NCBI GenBank assembly: GCA_963971535.1 | Contig: OZ020598.1 | Location: 84,504,188-84,568,187, forward strand | Direction of reading: 5' to 3' | Origin: Notolepis coatsorum | Lineage: Eukaryota > Chordata > Actinopteri > Aulopiformes > Paralepididae | Length of the DNA: 64,000 bases | In this document: one piece after another, positions 25,614-35,948 of the stretch | Layout of the letters: each line of letters starts with the position of its first letter | Numbering within the stretch: the stretch's first letter is position 1 | The notes under the pieces: model-generated | What the model saw: only the letters and a program-made list of their open reading frames with translations | What the model was told of the DNA's origin: nothing | The model's database searches: none | Program-made: the position numbers and the translations under genes

Positions 25614-27184
25614 CAGTGGTTCCCAACCTTTTTCCCCCCAGGGACCCCCAAACATCTCTGATGAAATTCGCGGACCCCCTCCTAATAAGATACCATAAAA
25701 TATAATTTTTTTTCATTTTAATAACAAACTGCTTATACACAGGCATATGCATCACAATTAGACCCACTATGCTTCTTTGACTTGTGCCTTCAATCAACAA
25801 ATCTCATCTTGCACCATATGCATTTCAAAATGTTTGGCCAATATTCAAATGCTGTATTCATCCTCTCAAATCAGGCCCTAATGGTGAACGGTTTGCATTT
25901 ATGGAACAAATCAATGCAACAAATTAAACTAAATATGAGACAGGAAATTCCAATCAGTAGCAGAGAGAATCTGTCCTAGCTGGGTTTAATACCTTTTTTT
26001 TTGTCATTTTAATAACAAACTGCTTATACACAGGCATATGCATCATAATTAGACCCACTATGCTTCTTTGACTTGTGCCTTCAATCAACAAATCTAATCT
26101 TGCACCATATGTATTTCAAAATTTTGGCCAATATTCAAATCCTGTATTCATCCTCTCAAATCAGGCCCTAATGGTGAACGGTTTGCATTTATGTTGAATG
26201 AAGTAAGAATCCACTGCAGTAAAAATATCCTTATCATTTTCGATATATTGCACATAAACGATGAGCACAGCCTCGTCTGCGACAGTTGTAGTTTCATCAA
26301 GTTGTATGGCAAATGGACCCTTTCTAAGCTTTTCTGACAGCTGCTGCTCGCAATCACTTGACATCTTATCAATTCGGTCTTTCACTACATTGTTCGAGAG
26401 TGGTACTGATTTTAGTTTATCCGCCACCTGTGGGCCGCACAGTTTCTAAACCATTTTGATGCAGGCTGGTTTGATGAGCTGCTCGCCAATATTGTGCGGT
26501 TTCTTTGCTTTTGCAATTAAAAGCGAACACTCAAAGGAGGCTTCGGTAGCCTTCTGTAAATCACTGCCACCCCTGCTCCACGCTACTCTAACATCAACAG
26601 GCTTGTTCGCCTTGAGAGACTGTTCTTTCCTCCGAAAAAAGTCCGGATCCTTCCCAACGGTTTCTGGGTGCTTAGACGCCTGATGTCTCTTCAGCTTGCT
26701 GGGCTTCAGGCTCGAGTTTGCCAACTTTTCTCCACAAATCACACACTCAGGTCGTTTGTCTGGTCCCTCAGTGAAGCCCATGGTGATGTAATTTTCGCGA
26801 TTGCTGTAGGTCCTAACTTTTTTTGCAGATGAGCTGCCGTCATCTCCTTTTCGTTTGTCACACATTTTCGCCTCTGGCGGCTGACTGCAGACGAGCCGAG
26901 AAAGTTAACTAGCGTGCTAGGCTAGCTACAGAAAGTGATACAGTCAACTGATTCGCGTTTTAGCGGCTACCCGGTAGCCTACTGTTAACGTTCAAAAATC
27001 ATGTCTAGATGTTTATTTATTTATCTTTATTTTTTATTGTAGTGGAGAGACTATTCATGCTTCTGATGATAAAAATATGCTAATTAAATATTTCTCTGAA
27101 AAAAAAAAAAAAAAATACCTCAAATCATCTGTGGTCTGGCGGACCCCCTGCGCCCCCTGGCGGACCCCAGGTTGGGAATCACTG
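25614..27184 (-). mobile_element. hAT (Charlie/ZBED-type) element inserted in the telomeric array
   Basis: The ends are CAGTGGTTCCCAACCT and AGGTTGGGAATCACTG, typical hAT termini. GGTTAGGG is duplicated at 25606-25613 and 27185-27192, an 8-bp target duplication as expected for hAT. An internal direct duplication of about 195 bp lies at 25706-25901 and 25997-26193. Only the 5' part of the transposase gene remains, so the element is non-autonomous. Confidence 0.9.
26161..26865 (-). pseudogene. hAT transposase N-terminal part with an in-frame stop
   Basis: The frame starts at 26865 and contains a BED-type zinc-finger pattern (CVICGEKLAN ... LKRHQASKH) and AKKPHNIGEQLI. It meets TAG at 26446-26448, then continues in the same frame with LKSVPLSNNVVKDRIDKM and FAIQLDETTTVADEAVL to 26161. 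These blocks are typical of ZBED5-like and Charlie transposases. The catalytic C-terminal half is absent. Confidence 0.8.
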
Positions 27185-27267
27185 GGTTAGGGGACTGTTG
27201 AGCAAGTGTTGGGGTGGGCACGGGCACAGGGATGCGATTTTACCTTCTCCTAATCTTTCTGTCTGGG

Positions 27268-27300
27268 TAACCCTAACCCTAACCCTAACCCTAACCCCCA
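27268..27300 (-). repeat. Inverted telomeric repeats (CCCTAA)n
   Basis: About five CCCTAA units in the orientation opposite to the array at 25490. Once the hAT element is removed, only about 75 bp separate the two arrays. Confidence 0.9.
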
Positions 27301-27660
27301 TGGCAAGAAATAAACCACTATGGACGCTTTGAAAGCTAATATTGTTAACTTTTATGTTAGAGGGTTTCAAAATCTAATCTTTTCAAATTCTGTGAATATA
27401 TGGAAAATAAGCAAACGGACACAATTTCATGACATAATAATCAACACAGCCATCGTTGTACACAGAAACACAAAAATATAGGCAAAAAACACAAAATAGT
27501 CACTAAGGGGGCAGAAGAGTTAGGCAAAACATAAAGTTCATTGTTACAGTGCCACCATCTGGCTAAATGGTACCAAATCCGACAGCGCACTCCCCTTGGT
27601 CCTCTGCGATACACCCACTGAGCGTGAAGTCGATCGGACAAACGCACGCACGTATATTAC
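27301..27660. other. Intergenic, nothing recognised
   Basis: No gene or element end supported. Confidence 0.35.
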
Positions 27661-27689
27661 AGACATGCTGAGGTTCCTTCCTCGATTGT

Positions 27690-28476
27690 TTGATGATATT
27701 GTCGCTCCATTGCTGCCAAGTACATGTTTATACTGATGACACTATTGTTTATTGTGCTGATTCTGTACAACCATTGAGACCTGCAACGTTCCTTCAATGC
27801 TCTACAAGATGCTCTTATTAATCTTAAACTGGTACTTAATGCAAATAAAACTATATGCTGTTTACTAGAGCCAGAGATATTGATTATAATAGTATGCATA
27901 TATATCCACTGCGAATGGATCTAACATTGAGAGACATTGAGAGATCTGGCTTGATGAGAAATGTACATTTAAATACCATATAGATTATTGTCAGAAAACT
28001 GCTATAAGAAATTTCTTCTTTTACAGAAACAGAATCAGCTTCCCTATGATTAGTAAAATGTTGCTCCTTCCACTCTTAAACCCCTAGATGCTGCCCCACC
28101 CTCTACCATTCTGCCGTCAGATGTATTACTGGTGATAGATGGTACTCACCATTGTATCCTGTATGATAAGGTGGGCTGGTCTTCTCTGGCAGAGAGCCGT
28201 ATTAAACATTGGTATTTGTTTATCAATAAAGTCCTTATTGGAAAGCTACCACTTTACATCAAAATACATTCTGAATTTGGAAAGTCAACCTTTTATTTTA
28301 ATGCTCCAAATTCTCGGAACAATCTTCGACACACCGTCAAGATCAATACTCCACTAACATGACCGTTTAAAAATTTTCTTTATTTTCATGTGTCTTTTTC
28401 TTATTTATTTGAACTTGACATCATTGTAGGCAACATCAATTCTCAGTTCTTTGGGTTTTGAATAAAGGTTTGAATG
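27690..28476 (+). pseudogene. LINE-C reverse transcriptase and C-terminal fragment
   Basis: The + strand reads VYTDDTIVYCADS, an RT active-site motif with YTDD, then in shifted frames the C-terminal block THHCILYDKVGWSSLAESR. It ends with AATAAAGGTTTGAATG, a LINE-like 3' end. Several frameshifts and stops show that it is dead. The same family is at 15074-15395. Confidence 0.7.
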
Positions 28477-28481
28477 AAACA

Positions 28482-28810
28482 TGTTGAAGGCAGAGGTTCT
28501 GTGTAGGATTGTTAGTAACTGTCTAACTGCATATATAACTGTTCACACTGATAACTGTCTACCTGCATATATAACTGTGTCCACTAGAGGGCGCCCTAGG
28601 CGGAGACACTCAGGAGTACTACCAGGTGGCGAGTATAAGTAGCTATGTCTCCTCCCACTTCTTTCTCTCCCCCCATGTCTCTCAGTGAGAGAAGACCTGT
28701 AGAACTGCTGCTCTTCATGTGAATAAATAAACCACGCCAGTTAAGGCTCAAGATAGAAACCATGCCTCTTGACCACATTATTGTCGCCCTATAGCCGAAT
28801 TCTGTTAACA
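28482..28810. mobile_element. Solo LTR, 329 bp
   Basis: It starts TGTTGAAGGC and ends TCTGTTAACA, a TG...CA pair. AAACA flanks both sides (28477-28481 and 28811-28815), a 5-bp target duplication. A TATA-like GAGTATAAGTAGC near 28630 and AATAAATAAA near 28723 fit U3 and R, suggesting + orientation. No internal region or second LTR is present. Confidence 0.8.
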
Positions 28811-28815
28811 AAACA

Positions 28816-29452
28816 ACCTCTACCAAATTAGCACCTTTCACTGCCGATGTTGCTGAGCAGAGATGGCTTTGGCCACACAGAGAAAATTAACCAATTAAGC
28901 CTCAACCTGGTGAACGAGTTTAATGTTGCTTTGCAGTGGAATTTCCCTTTTAATAGACTGTGTTTGTATTGAGTGCAACAACAGCCTCCAATCAGATCTA
29001 TAATTTTCCTAAGACAAATGTTTACAAAATATTTGTTTACTTGAAGTGTCCAAAGTGTTTGAAAGCCCCAGTCCTGCTCGGAGGTATGTGGTGTGCTCCG
29101 GAGGGCCGGGGGCCAATGCTCCCGTCATGCACTTCCAGTCCAGCAGCTAAACAAACAGCCTCTGCTGTTCCAGACGGAGGGGCCTCCATCGCCGGGCCCT
29201 CATTGGTCCAGAGGTGCTTGAAAGGCTCCATTGAGCCAGTCAGGAGGAATTTGGGGTTGTAATGCCACTCTCAGGAGGAGGAATTTGTGTTTTTGTCAAA
29301 CAGCTGACCACCAGGGTTTGCAAGCACGGCCCTCTTTCTCTCTCGCGTCTCACTTGGGCTCTCTCCTTCTCCCTCTCCCGTCGGTTTCTCCGTTTGCCTT
29401 CTCTAGTGAACTGTGTTGAACCGCGTGAACTGATAATCCATAGGCCACAGTC
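28816..29452 (+). promoter_or_regulatory. pdgfrl 5' flank and probable 5' UTR
   Basis: GC-richer than its surroundings from about 29040, with an inverted CCAAT box (CATTGGTCC near 29200) and a pyrimidine-rich stretch at 29325-29400 before the start codon. The transcription start cannot be fixed from sequence alone. Confidence 0.4.
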
Positions 29453-29534
29453 ATGCTTTTGGTGCGACCACTCGGGGTGAACTGGAGGCTGGCGTTGAGC
29501 GTGCTCCTGCTCTGTGTTCTAATCCTGGAGGATG
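29453..29534 (+). CDS. pdgfrl: pdgfrl exon 1 (signal peptide)
   Basis: The ATG at 29453 opens [20 protein letters not shown]; the donor is GGATG|GTAAGT. It ends one base into a Gly codon (phase 1), which exon 2 completes as GGA. Confidence 0.85.
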
Positions 29535-29702
29535 GTAAGTGACTTCACTCCCTCTTTGAATGTGCATTCCTAGAGGTAGCAGAGGAACACCTCTCTTTGC
29601 CTGTACAATGCAATGCATGGCTTAGTCCAGGAGTTCTGGGGATCTGATAAAGAAGGTTCACTGGATGAATCAGCGTCATCCATGCCATATGAAATACATA
29701 TA

Positions 29703-29767
<65 letters not shown>

Positions 29768-32700
29768 CACACACACGCAATATAGCCTACTGTACATAAC
29801 ATACACATAGGTTTTTTTAAGAGCAGTCGCCATACAGTGTTAATTGTTTGTGTGTCAATTAGTCCTGTGTATTGTCATGTCAGAGTTTTGTTGTGGTCTT
29901 TGTACTGCATGATTATGTACATTGTTTATTGTCTTCATTGTTCATTGTCTTTGTATTGCATGTTCTTTGCATGTTTTGTGTTCACATCAACCTGCAAAGG
30001 GACTACAATCTGGCATGTTTATAAAAATGTTCATGAATGTGCATTGTCCCTATTTTGTTATAAATACATTGAAATTGAAATTGAGCTATCGCTAGTAGTA
30101 AGCTTTGGTGTGCCAGGTACATTTTTGGGTAATATGAAGCCCTATCAGTGAAACATTGAGGATATATTTTGTACTTTTCTGTGTAGGATATTGCCAGGAT
30201 TCCCAGGAATCTAAAACGACACCCGGTAAGAAGCCTAAGGCCGCTAAACCCAAACCAGGGAAGGTGGTAAACAAAGGTGCCAGAGCTGTCACCACCAAGC
30301 CCAAGGTCAAAGCTACACCGGCAGAGAGAGGGAAGACCTTTCTGACACAGGTGCATTACAGCTTGTAGTACATCATATTGATTTAATGATGTTATGTCAT
30401 CTTTTATACTTTACATAAACACATCAAACAAACAATACTGAAGAGCAACAACAACAATAACCTTTCTGTATTTGATATCATCTGACTCATACAGGTGGTA
30501 AACAAGGGGAAGTTCCAGAGGGTGGCTGAGACCCTCAGCGTGCGGTCTGGAGACACCCTGGAGCTGAGGTGCAAGGGGACGCCGGTCCAGTGGGGAGTCC
30601 CCACGTACCTGGAGGAGGACGATGAGGGAAGGCTGAGGTAAGGTAACTCTAACCCTCAGGTGACCTGGAGGAGGATGATGATGATGAGGGAAGGCTGAGG
30701 TAGTGTGACCTCATGCTTCCTTCCTCATGTGACCCTGCTCTTACAGAGACGACTAGGAGGGCTCAGAATATAACTTAAAAAAGAACGTTTGGGGGTGGCA
30801 CCATTTCACCCAGCTGTTTGAAACGGCCAATGGCACGAGTAAAAGCTGTGACCATCACTTCCACTGACCTATAAGGAACAGAAATAAGATACAAAACTGA
30901 TTTTCACGGGTGGGACTGACAACTGGGCTTTATTTACTGAATGTTAATTATATATTCTTTTTATGTTTCGCATATATTTGTATATATATATATTTGTTTT
31001 GTAAGGATTTAAATCAGTAAGGAATTACATACATTTTGAGTAGTGGAAAAGGGGTAGGATTAAATAAGTGTATACTGGGCACGCGCTGCGTCGCGAAGCG
31101 GCCGACCCGGGTTCGATTCTCGAACCCGGCGTCCTTTGCCGAATGTCTTCCCCCCGCTCTGTCTCCCATTCTTCCTCTCTCTCTCTCCCTCTACCGGACG
31201 CCTGAATGCCTTCTACAACAGAACTGTGTTTCCGCGTCTCTGATTGGCCAGGTCATTTCTGGTCATGTGACATGTACGCCCAATCGTGGGACTGCAAGTT
31301 TCTACACTGGTTAAGCTTAGGCGCTCGTTCGAAGTTGGTTAAGGTTAGAGTTTGTCTTAGAGCATGGCGATAGAACGCCAGGTAGTTTGCAGGCTGTTAG
31401 ACCCGGAAATAGGCGCAGAACTTGCTGTCCCACAATTGGCGCACATGTCACATGACCTGGCCAATCAGAGTGCAAAACTCGAACGCGGAAACGCAGTTCC
31501 GTCGTAGAAGGCATACACGCCTACCCCTACCGGACTGCCCGGCGGTAGTACAAACAAATAAAAAATCTACCAAAAACATAATAATAAAAAATAAAAAAAA
31601 GTGTATACTTCTTCCTACTCAAGTTTCTTTAATAGTTGTCATACAGAAGTACAGAATACTTTTATACAAAATACTTCTTACTGTTACGCTCCAGAGACTG
31701 TGCAAGACAAGATAAGTATGAAATAAAATAACATAGTATAGCATGTAAATTAGAAGTAAAAAAAAATGAGGTCACAGTGTTCAGTATAGACATATGTACA
31801 ATGTTCGATGCAGAGTAGACGTAACTGAGTTACCATATAATATACAATACTGTGTAGTGTACTAATATACAATACTATATAGTGCAAGGCAGAAATAGGA
31901 TGAGGTGCAATTTAGGTACAATTTACAGTAGGTGTACGAGTTGTAGTGCAAATCCTTTATCAATCAATATAAAGTGTGTTTGTGTGATCTAAAGTGTGGA
32001 GAGTGGGTGCTGCAGTGTGTTGTTTGTTTAAGTGAGTGTGTGCGTGTGGGTGTGTGTGCTGTGTGCATTTGATGGTTGTTGCATAGTGTTTATTGTGGCC
32101 TGGGGATAGAAGCTTCTTCTGAGTCTTTCTGTGCTCGCCTTAAGACTCCGGTATCGCTTGCCTGACCGCAGCAGTTCAAAGAGGCAGTTGTTCGGGTGGC
32201 TCGAGTCCTTAATAATTCTCTTAGCCTTCCCCTTGCACCGCTTGTTGTAAATGTTCTGGAGGGTGGGAAGCCCCCCTCCAATTGTGCGTTCGGCTGAACG
32301 TGTCACTCTTTGTAGTCTGCTACGGTCTTGTGCAGTGCTATTCCCAAACCAGGAGGTGATGTTGCCAGTCAGGATGCTCACTATTGTACATGAGTAGAAG
32401 TTCCTAAAGATCTTCTGACTGACTTGGAACTTCCTTAGGCGCCTGAGGAAGTAGAGGCGTTGTCGTGCCTTCTTCACAACACTGTCAATGTGTGTGGTCC
32501 ATGTCAAATCCTCGGATATGTGGGCTCCGAGGTACTTGAAACTGTTCACTCTCTCAACCGGTGCCCCGTCGATGCTGAGGGGGCTGTAGTCCTTGACCCC
32601 CGACCTCCTGAAGTCCACAATCATCTCTTTTGTTTTGCTGACGTTCAGGGAGAGGCAGTTCTCCTGACACCACTGTGACAGGTTCTCTACCTCTTCCAGG

Positions 32701-33799
32701 TAGGCCCTTTCGTCGTTGGCAGAGATCAGGCCCACCACTACTGTGTCATCAGCAAATTTGATGATGGTGTTGTTGTTCCGCTGTGCTACGCAGTCATGTG
32801 TGTACAGGGAGTAGAGGAGGGGGCTCAGAACACAGCCCTGGGGGGCCCCTATGTTGAGCGTGATGGATGAGGAGGTGCAGTTGCCTGCTCTTACCACCTG
32901 GGGTCTGCCCGTCAGGAAGTCCAAGACCCACTGGCAGAGGTCATAGTTCAAGCCCAGGTCCCTGAGCTTGGCTATGAGTTTGGAGGGGACTATGGTATTG
33001 AATGCTGAGCTGTAGTCGATGAACAGCATTCTCACATAGTTCCCCTGCCTCTTGTCCAGGTGTGATGCTGCTGTGTGCAGCTCATGGGCTATGGCGTCCT
33101 CCGTGGACCTGTTGGGGCGATATGCAAATTGCAGAGGGTCCAGGTTGATGGGGAGGGAGGAACAGATGTAGCCCTTCACTAGCTTCTCAAAGCACTTCAT
33201 GGCTATGGAGGTGAGGGCTACAGGGCGGTAGTCGTTGAGGCAAGCGGGCGTAGATTTTTTGGGTACAGGGATGATGGTGGACTTCTTCAGACAGGTGGGG
33301 ATGACAGCCTGTTCCAAGGACAGGTTGAAGATGTCAGTGAATACCGGGGCCAGTTGGTCGGCACAGACTTTTAGGACACGGCCGGGGATGCCGTCCGGTC
33401 CTGCTGCCTTCCTGATATTCACTTTTTTACTCCTTTACTCCTTTTTTACTCCTTTTCGAACATGTACATTGAGTTATGTTATTTTTTTAATTTATATATT
33501 TTTTTCATTTTATTGCTAGAGATGAATGATTTGTAGTGTAGCATTTAATATACACCGTGTTAGTGTAGCACTGACATGATGAGACTCACTCTGAATGATC
33601 ATACAGAGTGAAACTTGTAACATCACTGGTTTGACTTGGACCTACAGAATGGCGCAGCACCAGAGATATGGAACTCTGACGTTAGTCAACAGTACAGGCG
33701 CGGACACGGGGGAGTACACCTGCTACCCTATGTACTGCGAGGACACCGAGTGTAGGAGAGTGTATGACAAGGCTGTCAAGGTCTTCATCTTCTTCCCAG
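29453..33799 (+). CDS. pdgfrl: Platelet-derived growth factor receptor-like protein, first four coding exons
   Basis: PDGFRL is a secreted protein of two Ig-like domains related to the PDGF receptor ectodomain. Exons 29453-29534, 30187-30350, 30495-30637 and 33648-33799 join in frame for about 180 residues. Residues 12-25 form a signal-peptide core ([13 protein letters not shown]). Residues 28-82 are a Lys/Pro-rich linker. The first Ig domain has its Cys pair at about 108 (LELRCKG) and 155 (DTGEYTC), and LTLVNST precedes the second. RYGxLTLVNSTxADTGE and ATLS/ETLS...LELRCKG are close to human PDGFRL. The second Ig domain is not in the sequence read. The upstream neighbour slc7a2 is the same as in human. 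Intron 3 holds a LINE and intron 4 a BEL element. Confidence 0.9.
29704..29776. repeat. (CA)n microsatellite in pdgfrl intron 1
   Basis: CA units with an internal (GCAC)n stretch. Confidence 0.95.
30187..30350 (+). CDS. pdgfrl: pdgfrl exon 2 (basic linker)
   Basis: The acceptor is TTCTGTGTAG|GATATT and the donor is ACACAG|GTGCAT. It encodes [20 protein letters not shown] and a further Lys-rich stretch, ending in phase 0. Human PDGFRL has a similar basic linker here. Confidence 0.85.
30495..30637 (+). CDS. pdgfrl: pdgfrl exon 3 (first half of Ig domain 1)
   Basis: The acceptor is CTCATACAG|GTGGTA and the donor is GGCTGAG|GTAAGG. It encodes [23 protein letters not shown] and [14 protein letters not shown], ending in phase 2. 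Its last 37 bp and donor are duplicated at about 30662-30705. Confidence 0.9.
31075..31190 (+). mobile_element. tRNA-derived SINE head, interrupted
   Basis: AAGCGGCCGACCCGGGTTCG is B-box-like, followed by CCTTTGCCGAATGTCTTCCC. A related SINE lies at 63224-63383. The inverted-repeat element at 31192 follows directly and may be inserted in it. Confidence 0.55.
31192..31535. mobile_element. MITE-like inverted-repeat element, arms of about 110-120 bp
   Basis: The left arm 31192-31300 (ATGCCTTCTAC, GTTTCCGCGT, CTGATTGGCCAGGTCAT) is inverted at 31412-31535. The same arm sequence occurs inside the element at 20520-21290. It has no coding capacity. It lies in pdgfrl intron 3. Confidence 0.6.
31618..33426 (-). 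mobile_element. 5'-truncated LINE (CR1/L2/Rex1 group) in pdgfrl intron 3
   Basis: It holds an uninterrupted reverse transcriptase frame and a 3' UTR ending, on the - strand, with ACTATTAAAGAAACTTGA. The same 3' end occurs at 44570-44597 in the + orientation. It lies antisense to pdgfrl. Confidence 0.85.
32028..33422 (-). CDS. LINE ORF2 reverse transcriptase, C-terminal 464 residues
   Basis: Non-LTR reverse transcriptases copy LINE RNA at a nicked target. The frame opens inside the RT domain with [13 protein letters not shown], then [27 protein letters not shown] and the active-site motif [10 protein letters not shown]. The thumb follows with [19 protein letters not shown] and [14 protein letters not shown]. 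The endonuclease domain is missing by 5' truncation. The last codons differ from the + copy at 43543, where the frame ends AIRLLNEQ, so a small frameshift occurred at the C-terminus. No stop interrupts 460 codons, which suggests a fairly young copy. Confidence 0.85.
   Translation of the reverse strand: MNIRKAAGPDGIPGRVLKVCADQLAPVFTDIFNLSLEQAVIPTCLKKSTIIPVPKKSTPACLNDYRPVALTSIAMKCFEKLVKGYICSSLPINLDPLQFAYRPNRSTEDAIAHELHTAASHLDKRQGNYVRMLFIDYSSAFNTIVPSKLIAKLRDLGLNYDLCQWVLDFLTGRPQVVRAGNCTSSSITLNIGAPQGCVLSPLLYSLYTHDCVAQRNNNTIIKFADDTVVVGLISANDERAYLEEVENLSQWCQENCLSLNVSKTKEMIVDFRRSGVKDYSPLSIDGAPVERVNSFKYLGAHISEDLTWTTHIDSVVKKARQRLYFLRRLRKFQVSQKIFRNFYSCTIVSILTGNITSWFGNSTAQDRSRLQRVTRSAERTIGGGLPTLQNIYNKRCKGKAKRIIKDSSHPNNCLFELLRSGKRYRSLKASTERLRRSFYPQATINTMQQPSNAHSTHTHTHTLT
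33648..33799 (+). CDS. pdgfrl: pdgfrl exon 4 (second half of Ig domain 1)
   Basis: The acceptor is TGGACCTACAG|AATGG and the donor is TTCCCAG|GTACGA. The first base completes Arg; the exon then encodes [25 protein letters not shown], a Cys-rich stretch ([10 protein letters not shown]) and VFIFFP, ending in phase 1. An alternative AG at 33606 would add codons and break the match to the family. Confidence 0.85.
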
Positions 33800-34324
33800 G
33801 TACGACAAATTGTTTATTGTTATTTGCACTTACAAACATACATTCTGGAATAAAATAAGTTAAAAGAAGAACAGTTAAAATGTGCAAATAGTACAAATGT
33901 ACAAATCATCACCTCGTCTTCATCACAGAACCTTGATTGATTCTAGGGTTCATGTTGTGAATGTTACCTCGTCACATATCTGTCCTACATCTCCAGAACT
34001 ATTTTATTGCACTGTATTGTAACTGTAACTGTGATTTTATATGTCTGCACTGCATTATGACCTCATTTTATGAATGAATGAATGAATGAATGAATGAATG
34101 AATGAATGAATGAATGAATGAATGAATGAATGAATGAATTGTGTCTATTCTACTACTTATTGCACTGCACTATTGCACTATTTTACTCTGTCTATTCTAT
34201 CTTACTCTTTTTATTATTGTCTATTTTTAAAACTGAATCAAACCATAAACAAGGTGGCCTGTTGGGATGTTAGATCCTAATGTGAAAAACTGACTGTGAT
34301 TTTATATGTATATAAAGTGTATTG

Positions 34325-34406
<82 letters not shown>
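33800..34406 (+). other. pdgfrl intron 4, with (AATG)n and (ATT)n microsatellites
   Basis: (AATG)n at 34072-34139 and (ATT)n at 34322-34406. The left BEL LTR begins directly at the end of the (ATT)n run. No exon of the second Ig domain was seen. Confidence 0.7.
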
Positions 34407-34407
<1 letters not shown>

Positions 34408-35839
34408 GTAACTGAGGGGTACAATTCCCTGACTGTATTACTAGATATGATACTTACTACCACTACCTTTGTACTTAATATTCGGCCACCCAGTACACGG
34501 CATAAATATATTATCATGAACACTCTCACGTAGATGAAACGGATCCAACACAAATGTACGAATTAGAAACAGGTCTTTATTTTCCTACACAGCGATGGTG
34601 TGTAGAATAAGCACTTAATCACTTAATTACATTTATGAATTGAAATAGTATGCACTTTTATGGCAAGGAGTATTCGTCGGTATATCAATAGATAATGTCC
34701 AATCTCTGAAGGCGCAGGTGGTAAATATACGACCTGGAATAGTTAAGGAATAACAGCAATGATACTTTAATGATTATAGGCTGGATACACTAGAGGGGGT
34801 TAATCCGGTCGCTTGTAAGCCGACAGGAGTAGGAGGGGGGGGGGGGTAGAATCCAGCTGCCTCGTCCGGCCAAGGGTATCCCAGGAGAACCCACTGTAGT
34901 GCCGTTCAATGCGCCGGCGATCCTTGGACCACAGATGAAAGCAGGTGGACTCTTTGTGGGCCGGCTCTCTCCGGTCCACGGGGGAGAGATGTGGAGAGAC
35001 CTCGTCTTGCAGAGCGTCTCCTCACCTTGTGTCCTCTCCAGGGGGGGGGGTTCCAACACACGGTAGTGTCGGGGGTCTTTATCCATAGAATAATCAAAGT
35101 ATCCAAAGCATAATCCGTGCCTGGGAAGGCGGGCTGTCGTCGGTAGAATAATCCGGTATACAGGTCCACTCGCTCGTCGGCTCTGGGGCTCCTCGGGTGC
35201 AGCTTCACATAGGGTCAACCACCCTGGGTAAGCAGCCAGTTCTCTGCCCGAAACGATGGGGTACTGACTACGGTAGTATTCTCACCGCACGAAGCACTAT
35301 ATATTAACAGACTATTATTAGCTTAATAGACTACGTCCAACTCGACGATATAGTGCCAAATATGACTATTCAAATATTAATATACACGATGTCTCAATAC
35401 CGATGGTAGGCGAACTTGGCCTTACTCCCACACGTGGCATCGCGGGGAGGCTTTACGTCTGTGACTCTATTGGAGGGTAAGAAACTGGACTGAAAAAAAG
35501 TCCTACTTTAGTAGCGCAGTATATATACGCACTATGAACAAATAGTCCCATTAGTGGTGCGGTAGCCAAATTCCTACGCGGAACTAGGACTTGTTCGTAC
35601 ATGTCGAGCGGTACGTTTGAACTGGGTCTGAGGGGTATGGCAGCCTGGCACCAAGGTCTCGACCAATAGTAGAATGGAGACTATTATGGGATGTTCAGTA
35701 GGCTAGAATGGATATTCAATGCATATTGTACAAGGAATATACAAGGGATATCAGGGAATATTAGAGAATATACAAATACAATTAAATATATATATATAAA
35801 TAAATATATATATTCGGTTTAATCTGGCCCTTCACAACA
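34407..35839 (-). repeat. BEL 3' LTR (left)
   Basis: On the - strand it begins TGTTGTGAAGGGCCAGATTA and ends CCTCAGTTACA, a TG...CA pair. The right LTR at 42106-43542 is collinear, with about 45 differences counted by eye plus small indels. Confidence 0.93.
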
Positions 35840-35850
35840 GCCACCCCCTG
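35840..35850 (-). other. Polypurine tract of the BEL element
   Basis: The - strand reads AGGGGGTGGC directly before the TG of the 3' LTR, the expected position of the plus-strand primer. Confidence 0.7.
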
Positions 35851-35948
35851 AATAGGTCCCGGACCTAATCAGTTAAACGGAGACAGATTAATCGCGTTGT
35901 CTATTTACACATAAGGGTTTGCTGTAGGGGTCAGTCAACTTCACAAAG

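Noticed and set aside
25490..27300. True chromosome fusion point
   Set aside because: The arrays have the right orientation, but slc7a2 and pdgfrl flank them as in human, so the interval was not formed by joining two chromosomes.
31090..31130. tRNA gene; a similar candidate at 63240-63280
   Set aside because: Only a B-box-like segment of a SINE is present. No complete cloverleaf or anticodon arm could be read.
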